Of a stretch of DNA of 64,000 bases, positions 47,105 to 59,688 are shown piece after piece. Every line of letters begins with the position of its first letter. Position 1 is the stretch's first letter. The DNA is from Populus alba (taxonomy: Eukaryota > Streptophyta > Magnoliopsida > Malpighiales > Salicaceae). Below the pieces are notes generated by a model. The model did not search any database and was not told the DNA's origin. It worked only from the letters and a program-made list of their open reading frames with translations. The DNA is taken from positions 9,554,169-9,618,168 of the forward strand of contig NC_133288.1 of assembly GCF_005239225.2 (NCBI RefSeq), read 5' to 3'. Made by a program: the position numbers and the translations under genes.

Positions 47105-49408
47105 ATGACTACAGAAGGTACACATACACTCATTCCAAAGCTGACCAAAGACAACTATGATAGTTGGTGCATCAGATTGAAGGCATTCCTTGGATCACAA
47201 GAGTGTTTGGACATTGTACAAACTGGTTATGATGAACCAGAGTCCAAAGAAAGAGAAGATGCTTTACAAGAGGCACAGAAGCAAGCCTTGAAAGTCAACA
47301 AAAAGAAGGACAACAAAGCAAAGACCATCATCTATCAAGGTCTTGATGAAGATACATTCGAGATAATAGCTTCCGCTGAAACATCACATGATATATGGGA
47401 GGCTCTCCAACAGAAATACAAAGGTGCTGATAGAATCAAGAAGATTCGTCTTCAATCTTTACGAGGCGAATTTGAGTTATTGCAAATGAAGTCCTCGGAG
47501 TCTATTTCTGATTATCACACAAGGATTATGGTGATAATCAACCAGATGAGGAGAAATGGAGAAGCCATCATCGATTCTCGAATCACTGAAAAAATTTTAA
47601 GATCCCTAGATCCAAAATTCGATTTTGTTGTTGTCGCAATTGAAGAGTCCAAAGATGTGGACAAGTTGACTGTGGATGAGCTTATGAGTTCTTTGCAAGC
47701 TCATGAGCAGAAGATCGTAAAGCGAAATGGAGATAAGGCCATCGAGCATGCCTTACAAGCAAAGCTGTCCCTTAAGGACAGATATGAGCAAGGGGAGACT
47801 TCATCAAGTGGCTACACCACTCAAGCAGGAAGTCAACAATCCAGAGGAGGATTCCAGAGATTCCAAGGAAGAGGTTCTTTGAATACAAGCTTCAGAGGAA
47901 GAGGTGGTAGAAATACCACCAGAGGAGGTCGAGGCCAACAAGCATTCACTCCTAGAGGAAGAGGAGGCGGTTACAATAACCGTGACAAAAGGAATATCAA
48001 ATGTTATAGTTGCAATCAATTTGGGCACTATAGCACTGAATGCAGAAGGAAAGCTCCGTTGGAGATACGTGAGCAAGCTAACTATGTAGAGAAGGATGAC
48101 AGAGAAGAAACTGTATTTCTTGTCCAACAAGGACTTGATAAGAAAAAGGAGGACATATGGTATCTAGATACTGGAGCCAGCAATCACATGTGCGGCTACC
48201 GAGAGTTATTTAGTAATCTAGATGAGACCAAGCAAGGTCTAGTTACTTTTGGAGATACCTCAAAGGTTCCATTCAAAGGTAAAGGCAACATCCCAATTAA
48301 GTTGAAGAATGGCGATTCCAGCTACATCGCCAATGTCTATTATGTTCCAGCCATAAAGCAGAACCTAATCAGCTTAGGTCAACTTTTGGAGAGAGGCTAT
48401 ACTTTTTACTCAGAGAATTGTCATCTGGCAATTAGAGACAACAATTGGAGATTAATGGCCTACGTGAAAATGTCCAAGAATAGGATGTTTCCTTTGAACA
48501 TCCAGTATGATGCAACAAGGTGTTTGAGTGCCATCACCAACAGTGAAGAATGGCTTTGGCACCTGAGGCTTGGACATCTGAATTTCACAAGTCTGAAGAT
48601 GCTAGCAAGCAAGAAGATGGTCAAAGGTTTGCCTCACATTGATCATCCAGATGAAGTCTGTGAGAGTTGTGTCCTCAGCAAACATCACAGATCCAGTTTT
48701 GCTAAAGAAGTCAACTGGAGAGCAAAGAGGCCACTGGAGTTAGTACACACAGATGTGTGTGGCCCAATTACGCCTATGTCGACTGGACAAAATAGGTACT
48801 TCCTCACTTTTACTGATGATTTTAGTAGAAAAACGTGGATATACTTTCTGAAGAGGAAGTCAGAAGTATTCAATTGTTTTAAAGATTTTAAAGCAATTGT
48901 GGAGAAGCAAACTGGTTATACGATCAGAACAATAAGATCTGATCAAGGAGGAGAATATACAGCCAATGACTTTGAAGCCTATTGTACACAACAAGGCATC
49001 AGACATCAAACAACGCCAGCTTATACACCACAGCTGAATGGTGTAGCAGAAAGGAAGAATCGCACGATTCTTGACATGGCAAGAAGTCTGCTCAAAGCAA
49101 AGAAATTACCCAAGCAATACTGGGCTGAAGCTGTATCATGTGCAGTGTATCTGTTGAATCGCTGCCCAACCAGAAGTTTGCAAGGAGTCACTCCAGAAGA
49201 AGCATGGAGTGGTCACAAACCAAGTGTTACTCATCTACGAGTCTTTGGTTGTGTGGCATATGCAAAGATCCCAGATGCAAGAAGGAGAAAGCTCAATGAT
49301 AAGAGCGAGAAATGCATCTTTGTTGGATATGGTGAAAGAAGGATGGGATACAGGCTGTATAATCCCATCACGAAGAAGGTGATTACGAGTAGAGATGTTA
49401 TCTTTTGA
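47105..49408 (+). CDS. Copia gag-protease-integrase open frame (767 aa), truncated by a frameshift
   Basis: Begins with a UBN2-type gag (about residues 10-200), then an Arg/Gly-rich stretch and a CX2CX4HX4C zinc knuckle ([14 protein letters not shown], from residue 300). The aspartic protease motif DTGASNHM starts at 355. A gag-pre-integrase HHCC part (from about 486) and the integrase core follow. The frame stops at 49406-49408 in a TTTTGA context, where one T more than the downstream frame requires is present. No envelope gene is seen. The product would lack RT and RNase H. Confidence 0.92.
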   Translation: MTTEGTHTLIPKLTKDNYDSWCIRLKAFLGSQECLDIVQTGYDEPESKEREDALQEAQKQALKVNKKKDNKAKTIIYQGLDEDTFEIIASAETSHDIWEALQQKYKGADRIKKIRLQSLRGEFELLQMKSSESISDYHTRIMVIINQMRRNGEAIIDSRITEKILRSLDPKFDFVVVAIEESKDVDKLTVDELMSSLQAHEQKIVKRNGDKAIEHALQAKLSLKDRYEQGETSSSGYTTQAGSQQSRGGFQRFQGRGSLNTSFRGRGGRNTTRGGRGQQAFTPRGRGGGYNNRDKRNIKCYSCNQFGHYSTECRRKAPLEIREQANYVEKDDREETVFLVQQGLDKKKEDIWYLDTGASNHMCGYRELFSNLDETKQGLVTFGDTSKVPFKGKGNIPIKLKNGDSSYIANVYYVPAIKQNLISLGQLLERGYTFYSENCHLAIRDNNWRLMAYVKMSKNRMFPLNIQYDATRCLSAITNSEEWLWHLRLGHLNFTSLKMLASKKMVKGLPHIDHPDEVCESCVLSKHHRSSFAKEVNWRAKRPLELVHTDVCGPITPMSTGQNRYFLTFTDDFSRKTWIYFLKRKSEVFNCFKDFKAIVEKQTGYTIRTIRSDQGGEYTANDFEAYCTQQGIRHQTTPAYTPQLNGVAERKNRTILDMARSLLKAKKLPKQYWAEAVSCAVYLLNRCPTRSLQGVTPEEAWSGHKPSVTHLRVFGCVAYAKIPDARRRKLNDKSEKCIFVGYGERRMGYRLYNPITKKVITSRDVIF

Positions 49409-51200
49409 AGAAGATACAATCTTTGGGAATGGAATGGTGATCAAGAAGCAGTCAGATGGATCAACACTGATTTGATCCTTTGAAGGTGAAGAAAGTACCA
49501 ACAGTACTTGTCGAAGAACCAATTGTACCTGCAGAAGAACCTATTGTGCCAGCAGCTGAACCACAAAGTCCGGTGTTTATACCAGCAGCTGAACCACAAA
49601 GTCCGGTACACAGATTTCCTGTATTCAACAGGAGGAACACACCAGGAGCATCATCATCAACACCACCATCAGCATCCTCATCAGAAGGACCAAGAAGGAT
49701 GCGAAATCTTGAAGAGTTGTACGATACCACTCAGGTTATGGAAGATACAACTCTGTTTTGTTTCTTTGCAGATAGTGACCCACTAAGCTTCGATGAAGCT
49801 ATCACAGACGAGAAGTGGATAGAAGCAATGGATGAAGAAATACATGCCATTGAGAAGAATGATACCTGGAAGCTGACTTATCTACCAAAAAACAAGAAAG
49901 CAATAGGTGTCAAATGGGTCTACAAGACAAAGAAGAACGCCAAAGGAGAAGTGCAAAGATACAAAGCCAGATTAGTGGCTAAAGGCTACAAACAGAGAGA
50001 AGGCATTGACTATGAAGAAGTATTTTGCTCCAGTAGCCCGGCTAGAAACAATCCAGACTGATGATCTCACTAGCTGCACAACATAGATGGAAGATCTATC
50101 AACTCGATGTGAAGTCAGCATTTCTGAATGGCTTCCTAGAAGAAGAAATCTATGTTGAACAACCACTTGGATACATTGATGCTGAAAATGAAGGCAAAAG
50201 TATACAAGTTTGAAGAAGGCTCTCTATGGTTTGAAGCAAGCTCCGCGTGCTTGGAATACTAGAATTGACAGGTATTTTTCAAGATTAATGGATTTGAGAA
50301 ATGTCCATATGAACACGCCATATATGTGAAGAAAGGAGCAGATGGCAACATCTTATTTTGCGTGCCTATATGTTGATGACTTGATATTCACCGGCAACAA
50401 CCCTACCATGTTTTGAAGACTTCAAACGAAGCATGGTACAGGAGTTTGAAATGACTGACATTGGTCTAATGGTCATATTTTCTTGGCTTAGAAGTAACGC
50501 AGAAGGAAGAAGGGATTTTTGTATCCCCCAAAGCGGTTACGCCAAAGATATTCTTTGAAAGGTTCAATATGAAAAGCTGCAATCCGGTATCAACTCCAGT
50601 CGAGAATGGAGTGGAATTGAGGAAGAGTAAGGTTGGAAATGTTGATCCAACTTACTTCAAAAGCTTAGTAGGGAAGCTTAAGGTACTTGACATGTACCAG
50701 ACCGGATATACTCTATGGAGTCGACTCGTCAGCAGATACATGAGACACCAGACCAGTCTCATTTGAATGCAGCCAAGAGAATTCTTCGGCTACATCAAAG
50801 GCACAATGAATGAAAGGTATGTTTTATACCTCAAGTAAAGACTTTAACCTTGTAGGCTACTCGCATAGTGATTGGGGTAGAGATCTGGATGAAAGAAAAG
50901 CACAACAGGGGTTTGTCTTTTTCATGGGAGACACATTCTTTCACATGGTCATCCAAGAAGCAATGATTGTAACATTATCAAGCTGTGAAGCTGAGTATGT
51001 TGCTGCAAACTCAGCCGTATGTCATTCAATATGGTTAAGGAATATGCTGAAGTTTTTGGGATTTCCTCAAGAAAATCCTACGGAGATTTACATTGACAAT
51101 CGATCAGCAATCGCATTGGCAAAAGAATCCAGTGTATCATGAGAGAGCAAACACATTATACACGTCATCACTTTATCCCGGAACACGTGAAGAATGAGAA
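49409..51200 (+). pseudogene. Broken RT / RNase H part of the copia pol
   Basis: Pieces in changing frames show reverse transcriptase (VKWVYKTKKNAKGEVQRYKA about 49910; YVDD near 50370) and RNase H (LSSCEAEYVAA near 50975; IYIDNRSAIALAKE near 51090). Breaks are mainly single-base insertions or deletions, for example an extra T near 50023. Large deletions are not obvious. Confidence 0.88.
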
Positions 51201-51320
51201 GTTCAACTGATATCTTGCAACACAAATGATCAAGTTGCGGACATCTTCACCAAGCCATTAAAAGGAGAAGTATTTATCCGATTAAAGTTCATGCTTGGCA
51301 TGACATCCCTCGATTGAGTT

Positions 51321-51330
51321 TAAGGGGGAG
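51321..51330 (+). other. Polypurine tract of the copia element
   Basis: TAAGGGGGAG stands three bases upstream of the 3' LTR, the expected plus-strand primer site. Confidence 0.9.
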
Positions 51331-51333
51331 ATT

Positions 51334-51695
51334 TGTTGAATATTAAACTCAATCCAGAGTTCCAGTCAAGGAAGGCAACCACCCCACCGAACGGACAGCC
51401 GCCAGCCACCAGCCGCAGCCCGCCAGCCGCCTTCACACCACCGGCCGCCAGCCGCCTTCACATTTGGAAAGTTTGAATTTTTGTATTCTGTTTCGTGTAT
51501 AAATAGAGTGCCCAGTTTATGTTTATTGTGTGTGGAGAGAATTGAGGAGGAACACTAGAAAAGAGAAGAGAGAGAGAGGTTGTGTTTAAGCTTTTGTGTT
51601 GTAATTGTAAGCTTCGGTTTTGTGTAATAAAACAATGTGTTTTAACCCCTCTGAGTGTTTCTCAAAGCCACCACCAGTGTTTCTCTCCACCAACA
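51334..51695 (+). repeat. 3' LTR of the copia element
   Basis: 362 bp, TG...CA, with the same TATAAATA and AATAAAA signals as the 5' LTR. Differences from the 5' LTR are mostly 1-2 base indels. Confidence 0.95.
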
Positions 51696-51700
51696 TAAAC

Positions 51701-53972
51701 AGCTCCCAAACCTTGCCGGCACCAGCACCACTGGTAATCCCACATCCAGCAGCAGCATGCCAACTTAATAAAGCCATGAAGCCGTCAAACAACATCACCG
51801 CTTTAATGCCTTATCTCTCACCTCAAACCCACCAAATGCAGCCACCACCACCATGCACCACAAAAACGCTACGAGCCCACCAAGAAGCTAGCATGAACAC
51901 ACATAGCAGCAACACCACGACAATGAATAGTAGCACGATAACAATTAATAGTGGCAGCAACAGCAGCCTTGACGGTGGCTTTGATCGAGAATAGAGGAGG
52001 ATGACCCGACTAAAAAGAGGCATGCTTCTTCCGCGTAGGGTAGTGTGATGAGAAATCCCGGCCATCATCAATAAGTAGAAGAGAGTGCATGCTCTTAGTC
52101 TAGTTTCTACAATACCTCTACTCACTGCTGGAACTTCAAACCAAATGGACTGAGAATGAAAGGTTTTATTTACTTTTCTCCTTCCCCTTCCATCGCAATT
52201 TTGCCCTTTTCATTACAATCTTACCTCACTGAAGGCCACTCTTCATGTCTATGGGCACCGCAACAGATTTTGGAACAGCTTGAACTGGATGCTATTATCC
52301 TGTTTTCAGAAGCCCTAGTATCCTCGTGAACGGAAGAGAAGTGACTTTTCCACCGGACAGGAGGAATTCATGTTTAAAACGATCATTGTTTATTATGACA
52401 TATAGTATAATCTATTTCAAATGTAACTTAAAAAAATAAAAATATTAGGTTTATAAAATGTTATTTTTTGCTTTTGTTTTTGTGCTTATTGTGAGATGTA
52501 ACTCTTCCAGCATAAAAAAAATATAAAAGTAAAAACAGTAAATTCATGATTTCACCGCTGTGTTACGACAGCAAAAACAAACGAAAACTTATTACACTCT
52601 GATTGAATGGATGAAGACTTTGTCAAGAAAATCCCCTGCACGTTTGTTTTAAAAATTTTAATTTTTTTATTAACTTTAAATTAAATATAGTTTAGTGTTT
52701 TTTAAATTATTTTAATGTGTCGATGTCAAAAATAATTTTTAAAAAATATATTAACATATATTTTAGTAACAAAAAATTATTTAAAAAAACAAAACAATCA
52801 ACATTACCAAACAAGCTTTAATATTTTATGTATTTTTGTAAAAAAAACAAAAAGGAAACGGAGTTATGATAATCCTTAATAATTCATAGCTAATACATAA
52901 AAGCCATGATTTTCAATCAGAATATTTGATTTAGATTAAATATTATATTGTATAATTTAAAATTTTTTTTGAATTTCTGGTACAGATATTTCACATGAAT
53001 AATAATTAAAAAACCAAATTTTTTTTTTTAATGAAAATGACACCAAAAATCTCACAAAGTATTCTAGCCAGACTTGATTATTTGGAAAAAATTAAAAACT
53101 TTAATAACAACTCATAACGTTTTTTTTTTATTTTAATTTTGACGGAAAAAGAAAAAAAATCAAAGATTCCAAAGGCCATTATGTTGGGTTGGTTTGGTGA
53201 TTGAGGAGGTATGCTTTCTTCTTAATTTTATAGATTTAATTACTCTTGTGATAATTTAAAAAAAAATGTTAATGTTTCTTATATGTATCTAATCCCAATT
53301 TAATACGAGGATGCACCCTCGAAATAATCTGAAGATGAATGATTTGTTTTGTGTAAGAATATTTTACTATTAAAAAATAGTATACATGTAAAATATTTTC
53401 TAATTAAATAATGATAGTTAGAATAATTAGATAATATTATAAGTAGATTATTTTTTTTAAAATATTTTTATAGAATTTTTTATGTATTAAAAATGTTTTC
53501 TAGTAAATAAACTAATTTAAATATTAATTATAAAATATTTTAGGGGAAAAAAATACAAAAAAATAAATTTCTCTAAGAAATAATTTTTAAAAATAAACAA
53601 AAAATCTAAAAAACATTTTCTATTTAAGCAAACAAACCAACCTTTAATTAGGACAAGTGGGTTCGATAATGCTCCTTGCCATGCAGGTAATGGGAAAACA
53701 TGCTTATACAGATAATGGGGAAAAATAACTGAGATGATATAAATGGGTTTTTTCCTTCAATTTCTCAACGTAATTCCAATGGAGGAGCAAATTGAAAAGA
53801 ATATTATTATTCAGGGTAGAAAAAGAGCACATTGAAAAAATCATGATGTTTAGGTGGAAAACCAAAGTTTGTTATTTAAGGGTATTTGTTTGGGAGTTTC
53901 TACAAATTGGCGGAACAAATAAGAGAGAGAACAGACAAAAGAACAACACAGAGAAGAGAGATCGGCATCGGC
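51701..53972. other. Intergenic region after the copia element
   Basis: The first 400 bases are C/A-rich with CCACCACCA and AGCAGCAACA runs that give an open frame of low complexity, which I do not regard as a gene. A MITE-like repeat lies at 52.65 kb. From about 53.65 kb the sequence turns purine-rich and is probably the leader of the next gene. Confidence 0.5.
52650..52812. repeat. AT-rich MITE-like element
   Basis: Core TTTTAATGTGTCGATGTCAA and right end AACAATCAACATTACCAAAC; related to the copy at 45.95 kb. Confidence 0.55.
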
Positions 53973-56900
53973 ATGGAAAGTAGTAAACGAGAAGGGGGAG
54001 AAGAAGAGAAAAAGCAATCTGAGAAACGAAAACAAATCCAAAACGAAGGAGGAGGAGGTTCTAATTGAAAGGAAATCATGCAAAGGTTATCTTTATTACT
54101 CTTCAACACTCAAATCAAACGGCATCAATCCTCGCTGTATTGGAATCCCTCGTTCTCTCCCTCAAAGTTAGTATTCTCATTTACAGTTACCATTCTTTAT
54201 TGAAGTTTGTTTTATGTTTTTGTCGACTTGGTTGTTGGACAGTTTCAATGGTTTCTTTTTATGAATCTGTGCTGAATTATTGAGGGAAAGGGAAGGTTAG
54301 GTGTGGTTTTTTTTTTTTTTTTGGGTTATTGAAAATAATGAGAGAAAAGGGAAGGTGGGTTTTTTTGGGAAGGCTTATAGGAATCAAATTTGGGTTTTTA
54401 TTTTATTTCGTGGTGTTTAGAGAAGTGTGATTGGTTTCAAATTTGAGAGGTTGATTGGGTGTCAGTCTCTCCTTGTGTTTGAAGAAATTAGGTGATCTAA
54501 ACTCTTGATTATGGCATAAAGTTGAACAAGAAAATGCTTATATTATAGATTTTTTTTGAAAGATATATGATTTTTATTACTTGAATGAATAAGGGTTAGG
54601 AATATCAATGCACTCTTTCTTGATCATCTGAGTGTAAAATTTGATTTGGTTGCAGCAAGGCAAGTCACTAATAAGATTGTAATCCAATTAATTTGAGACA
54701 TTATGGCTGACATTCAGTTCAGTGTTCCGAAATGCAGACATTGGGAATCAATATTCTTGGTGTTGGAGCAACTGATAAAGGGTGTAGGAAAGGATATCCT
54801 TCCTGAGCTTATTTACTGTTTTTCACTGATTATAGCTCATATTTTTCCACTAAGGAATTTGGAATGAAATGGGAAACAGGATTCTTCCCGATTCTGTTCC
54901 AAATAGAAGTACGTTTTGTTATTATCTGAACATCATTATGGTTGGACTAAACAAGTTGCTGAGTGATTCCCATTCCAGTCCCAATCCAAAGTGAACGAAA
55001 TGTGTTCTCTATGCTTAATGCTTTGATTGAGCTGCATTGATCTATTTGTACTGTTTTATTTTACATTCTCATTATGATATTCTGAGAGCTGGGAGAGCTA
55101 ATTGTTTTTGGGAGATTAGAGAAAACAACTCGATGCTGATGATTTCTAAAGACATCTATTATTGGCAGAAATTCCTACACTGCCTTTGCTAACTGTTTTG
55201 AAAAGTAAGCTAGGTATGTTTGTCATTTTTGTTTGACTCAACCTAAGAGCCTGTTTGAGAGTGAGTTAGTGTTTGCTTTTCCTCTAAACCACAAAAACAT
55301 AGTGTTTGGTTAATTATAAGAAGTTGTGGTTTAACTAGTGGGTCCACACAATAAACTGAGGTCTGCCCTAGTTATTGTGAAGCAACTTTAACTTGCTTTT
55401 ACTGAGGTCCGACCTCATTTACTAATTTCTCCTGCCAAGTTTATTTTTCCAAAACAGAGAGAGAACTGTTGAAAATACAGTGAGACCTTGTCGACAAAGA
55501 GAGGGAGAGAGAACCATTGACAATACACATACCCAAAACAACCCTCACTAACCTTTTGCTAAAGTTTTCGCTCAAGCACCCTTTAGCTCTTCGCAAATCA
55601 TATGAAGAGAAATAATAAACACAACAAGAAAGATAAAAGTCAAATCTCTTCTTACTTGATTGATGTTCTTCCACTGTAAGTTCCTTTCTTAGTTTGTTTT
55701 GGGACTTGGAGCTGAGGAAACTAGGCGCTTGAATGGTGGGTTGACTTTACCTTATTGATCTCGTTTCCCATTTCCTTGTTCACTTCTTCTATGGGCAACC
55801 GGACTAGTTGTTAATACAATTTTCTTTATGTTGCTTGTGTGTCTACTTGACTATCATTTTCCAGGTTGTCAAGTCATAGTAAGGTTGGATAATGGATAGT
55901 CAACAACAGATGATCTTAGATTCTTAAGTAATAAAGTCATGCATTCTTGTATGTACTATTGTCAATAGCAATTTAAATCTATTAATCTAATATTCACTTT
56001 TGTTGCCAGCTTGAGCATTTAGCATTCTACCTTATTGAACTTGGCTTGGTTGAATATTTTTAAAGTTCAAACCTTCAATGCTATTATTGGCTTAAGTTAA
56101 TTATTGTTTTATCAGAAAAAATGGTGATCTAACACTAATACATTTGTTTTTCCATGGGAAGAAGCTACTATTACTTTTGAGGATGTGATTTTGTTTTTGG
56201 GGCTGCTCTGTTTTGAGATTGCCTGTATCATGCATTGTTGAAAACAGAAAATGGGAGGTAATTAAGAGAAATTGATGGATTGCTAGAAAAGTAGTAAAGA
56301 AGTATAGCTAGGAAAGCATCAGTATACATGAATGAAGATGTTTGTCAAGTTTCATAGTTAAACAAACTTCTTGAATTGCAATTTTTGGATAGTATCTTTT
56401 TTCAAAATTCTAAGTAACTCTTGGATTATTTTTTTTGGTAACTAACAAAAATACCCTAAGCATATCAATGTTATTCGTTTCTTTTATTTTGGACTAACAC
56501 AGCCAACCAACTTTCAAGTCTTTAGTGACCTAAGTGTTAGCTCAAGAGGAGAAGATTTTTTAACCGATGTTGTTACATACTCGCAAAGCCATGGATACTA
56601 AAGGCCTTCTCGAGTGGATTATGCCTTCTCGAGTGATTATGTTCATGTTGAGATTGCAGCTAATTTAATGGAATAATAAAAGTAGGGCCTTAATGTTGCA
56701 TTGTTGTATTTGATGTATTAATAATCCAATGCACAATAATATAATTCAAAACCACGAAACTACATGTCATTCTTAATCATTTTATTATTAACAATACTTT
56801 CAACAGTAGTTTTAACCAAATATCTTTTAATTGCTTTTTATTGAACAATAATTTCATCTGTAATTTTAACCAAACACATATTTTTACCCAACCAACACAG

Positions 56901-59067
56901 CTAAAAGTGATTTTCTTGAACATACGTTTTTCAAACTACAACCGGAAAATCTATTACAACGCCAAACACACACTAAAGCAATGCATGATCTTTTCCATAC
57001 TTTAATGACTGGTTAGGTCCCCTTATCACTCTTATAAAGTTTGGATTATCAATGTAACTTCTGTTATTGATTAGTTGAGTGTAAAAATTAATTCAGTTGT
57101 ATTAAGGCATGTAATGAATATGATGGAGGTCAGATTATGCAAGAGATTATATGCTTAATGCATGGAATATCATGCATTGTTTTATTTCTAGTGTAGATGG
57201 TGACGGTATGAGTTGTTCACCATGACATACTGAGAGTCAGGAGATCTAATTGTCTCCTAGAGTAATTTTATATGGAAGGAATTCCTTACTCTGCCATTGC
57301 TAATTGTGTTGAAAAGACATTGCTTTGACTTTTTGCATGGTTGAGTTCCAAGATGTTTGACAATTCCAGTAGTTATATATGCATGTTGTTGCTGTTGAAT
57401 ATCAAGGCCTTTTGATATGTGCTGATATCTTGATTTTATGGTCAGTTCCTAATTATGTTGGGCAATCTGAGGATGAAGCTTCCAAAGATGGGCGGACTCT
57501 TATAGATTTTTATTATGGCTGTGCTGGTTACTCTGTTTATGCCAATAAAGACCTCTCAACTGATAAGCAAGTGGCAAAAACAGAACTTCCTGTCTGTGTG
57601 GGTCTGGAGGTACTCTCTCTCTCTGCATGTGCCTATGCCTTTATAATTATTGGGTGGCCTCTGCCTTTAACTTTCATGGCAGTTATTGTTTTAAATAACT
57701 TTGAAGTTGTACAATTATTTTTGTGATCATCATACTCCATCCATAATCGTTGTTGGTGACTCTCCCAGTAACTCTCGTCATGACTACTACTACCTGTTGA
57801 ATATGTTTTCTGTCACTTGTGAACCTTTGGTGTGACTTGCTTTCTTGAATTTGTCTCTGGCCATGTGACAAGTTGCTTGAGCGGGAATAGAATATTAGTA
57901 CTATCATCTCATGTTTATCTGCTTTTTTGATAATCTGACTAACACAAGTTTTTGCAGCTTTTAGTGGATCGAAGAGTTGCTTCTGAAGATAGTGCTTCTG
58001 CTCCAGCTCATATCCACCACAAAGAAGGTAAGCAAGTCGTTGTGGTTATGCTGCATCTTATTTCATGTGCATGTTAGTGATGTCGAGTTCTCCAGGCACA
58101 TTTCCTGATGTGCAAATTGTAGGGCCTGGATTTTTTTTTCAGTCCCAAGTTATTCAGATGTACAAAGCTGATGGTTCAATTCTCTTGTAAGGTTAAAATC
58201 AAGGGCTATGCTAGTCATCCTAAAACAATATGTTCTTTCTGTCATTCAAATCCTATCAGAGGACCCCATTCACTTTTTATTGGATGAATCTTCATTTCTG
58301 TTACATTCTGATAATGTTTTCTCTTCTTTCCTTTTTTTGGGTCAATATGTCCTTACAACAAGATATTGAAGCACAAAAAATGCAACATGCTTCAGTAAGC
58401 TCTTGACCTCAACAGTGAATATGTTTCCATGCTACTCATTGGCCAGGCCATGACAGTAGTCTTTGGTTTGGGATCTACATTTGTCAAATTATGGTCTTCA
58501 AGAGCAGTACTTCATTCTAAACCGCAAAATGGTCTCAGAATTTACCTTCTTAGGAACCACTTTGGTGGAATTGTAACTGTGCGAGGGCCTTTTTTATGGT
58601 AAACTTGGATAATGAAAAATGAAATATGACCATTTTCTCAAAATTGATGCATTCTTTGATACTTCCTCAAGGCATCAATGACATTCTTTTTAGTTCAATC
58701 ATTTTCTGGAATGGTAAATCACTTCATTGTCCATATTTCACCCATTTAATTGTTGGCAATTGTTTTCTCGAAGATGGTGGTGAATTACCTCAGCTTCAGC
58801 CTCGACGTGAATTACCTCAGCCCCGAGCACAGAAACCTGTGATTTCTGCAGCAGATGACTTCCTGAGCAGGCAAGCAAACAGTTAATAATGTTTTTCAAT
58901 ATATTAATGAATGAACATTAAATATCCAACCCGTACAAAACTGCAGGTATACGAGAAATGCAAACCTGGTCGCATCAGGGGTGGCCAGAAACATGCGAAG
59001 AGTGGGGAATTACGTAAAAGATAGTGTGGATGATATTTTGTACCCATACAGAAGGCGACCCAAGTAG
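53973..59067 (+). CDS. Conserved plant protein of unknown function, 5 exons with a GC-AG intron
   Basis: Exons 53973-54057 (tentative), 57446-57609, 57958-58027, 58774-58870 and 58947-59067 join to 537 nt, 178 aa. Exon 1 would encode a Lys/Glu-rich start (MESSKREGGEEEKKQSEKRK). Exons 2-5 carry the recognisable PNYVGQSEDEASKDGRTLID, FYYGCAGYSVYANKD, DDFLSRYTRNANLVASGVAR and VGNYVKDSVDDILYPYRRRP. The last intron (58871-58946) begins CAG|GCAAGC, a GC donor; only this junction keeps the frame. No membrane segment or signal peptide is obvious; the last third is basic. I think of an At3g51100-like protein, whose function I do not know. The first intron of 3.4 kb has a weak donor (G|GTTCTA), so the start is uncertain. 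An alternative is a start in an unrecognised exon within that intron. Confidence 0.75.
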
Positions 59068-59371
59068 GCCATAATTCTTGAATTGATGCACGGAGGAAGA
59101 GAATTGGCCTGATGGTGTAAAAAGGTGCTTCATCGCTACCTGTACTGTTCGACTTTCTGATTCATGCACACTTCTACTCCTTTAAAACCCCTTCACACCC
59201 TTCCCTCATACCAATAAAAAAGTGTTGCTGGTGGTACTTGACATGCTGATATTCATTCACCAGAACACGATACATATGGTTAATGTCATCTATTGTATTT
59301 AAAGCCCAGGTGGGGTTGGTGGGGATGACAAAAAGCTCTTTTCGTATGATACAGTGAGCTGATTTCTTGAT

Positions 59372-59688
59372 GATAATGTGATGTATAATATTTTTAGAAT
59401 AACTTTTCATTTTAAATGGTTTTAAAATCTTCAATTGATCTTTAATTGACTTTCTAAACTTTGACTTTCTGTAATTTCACCAATGATATCATCTAATTAA
59501 GCTTCTAAAGTTAAATGATGATATCTAATTAATGATATAATGTGATGTATAATATTTTTTAGAATAACTTTTCATTTTAAATTTGGTTTTAAAAATCTTC
59601 AATTTGATCTTTAATTGACTCTTCTAAACTTTGACTTTCTTGTAATTTCACCAATGATATCATGTAATTAAGCTTGTTAAAGTTAAAT
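59372..59688 (+). repeat. Tandem duplication of about 150 bp, copies differing mainly by 1-base indels
   Basis: Copy 1 is at 59372-59516 and copy 2 at 59534-59688. They share the same order throughout (GTGATGTATAATATTTTT, AGAATAACTTTTCATTTTAA, CTAAACTTTGACTTTC, ACCAATGATATCAT). Copy 1 lacks about seven single bases present in copy 2, mostly in short runs, with few substitutions. Confidence 0.9.

Larger units (their letters stand above)
46198..51695 (+). mobile_element. Ty1/copia LTR retrotransposon, both LTRs, 5-bp TSD TAAAC
   Basis: A 5.5-kb element bounded by TG...CA LTRs (46198-46539 and 51334-51695) and flanked by TAAAC on both sides (46193-46197, 51696-51700). The domain order gag, zinc knuckle, protease, integrase, reverse transcriptase, RNase H is that of copia rather than gypsy. 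gag, protease and integrase remain in one open frame. The RT/RNase H part is broken by several indels, so the copy is not autonomous as sequenced. It lies in the same orientation as the neighbouring genes, between the zinc-finger gene and the small conserved gene. Confidence 0.95.

Noticed and set aside
51620..51994. Plus-strand open frame of 124 aa rich in Ser, Thr and Asn
   Set aside because: It begins inside the copia 3' LTR and runs into simple CCACCA/AGCAAC repeats. It is unlikely to be a gene.
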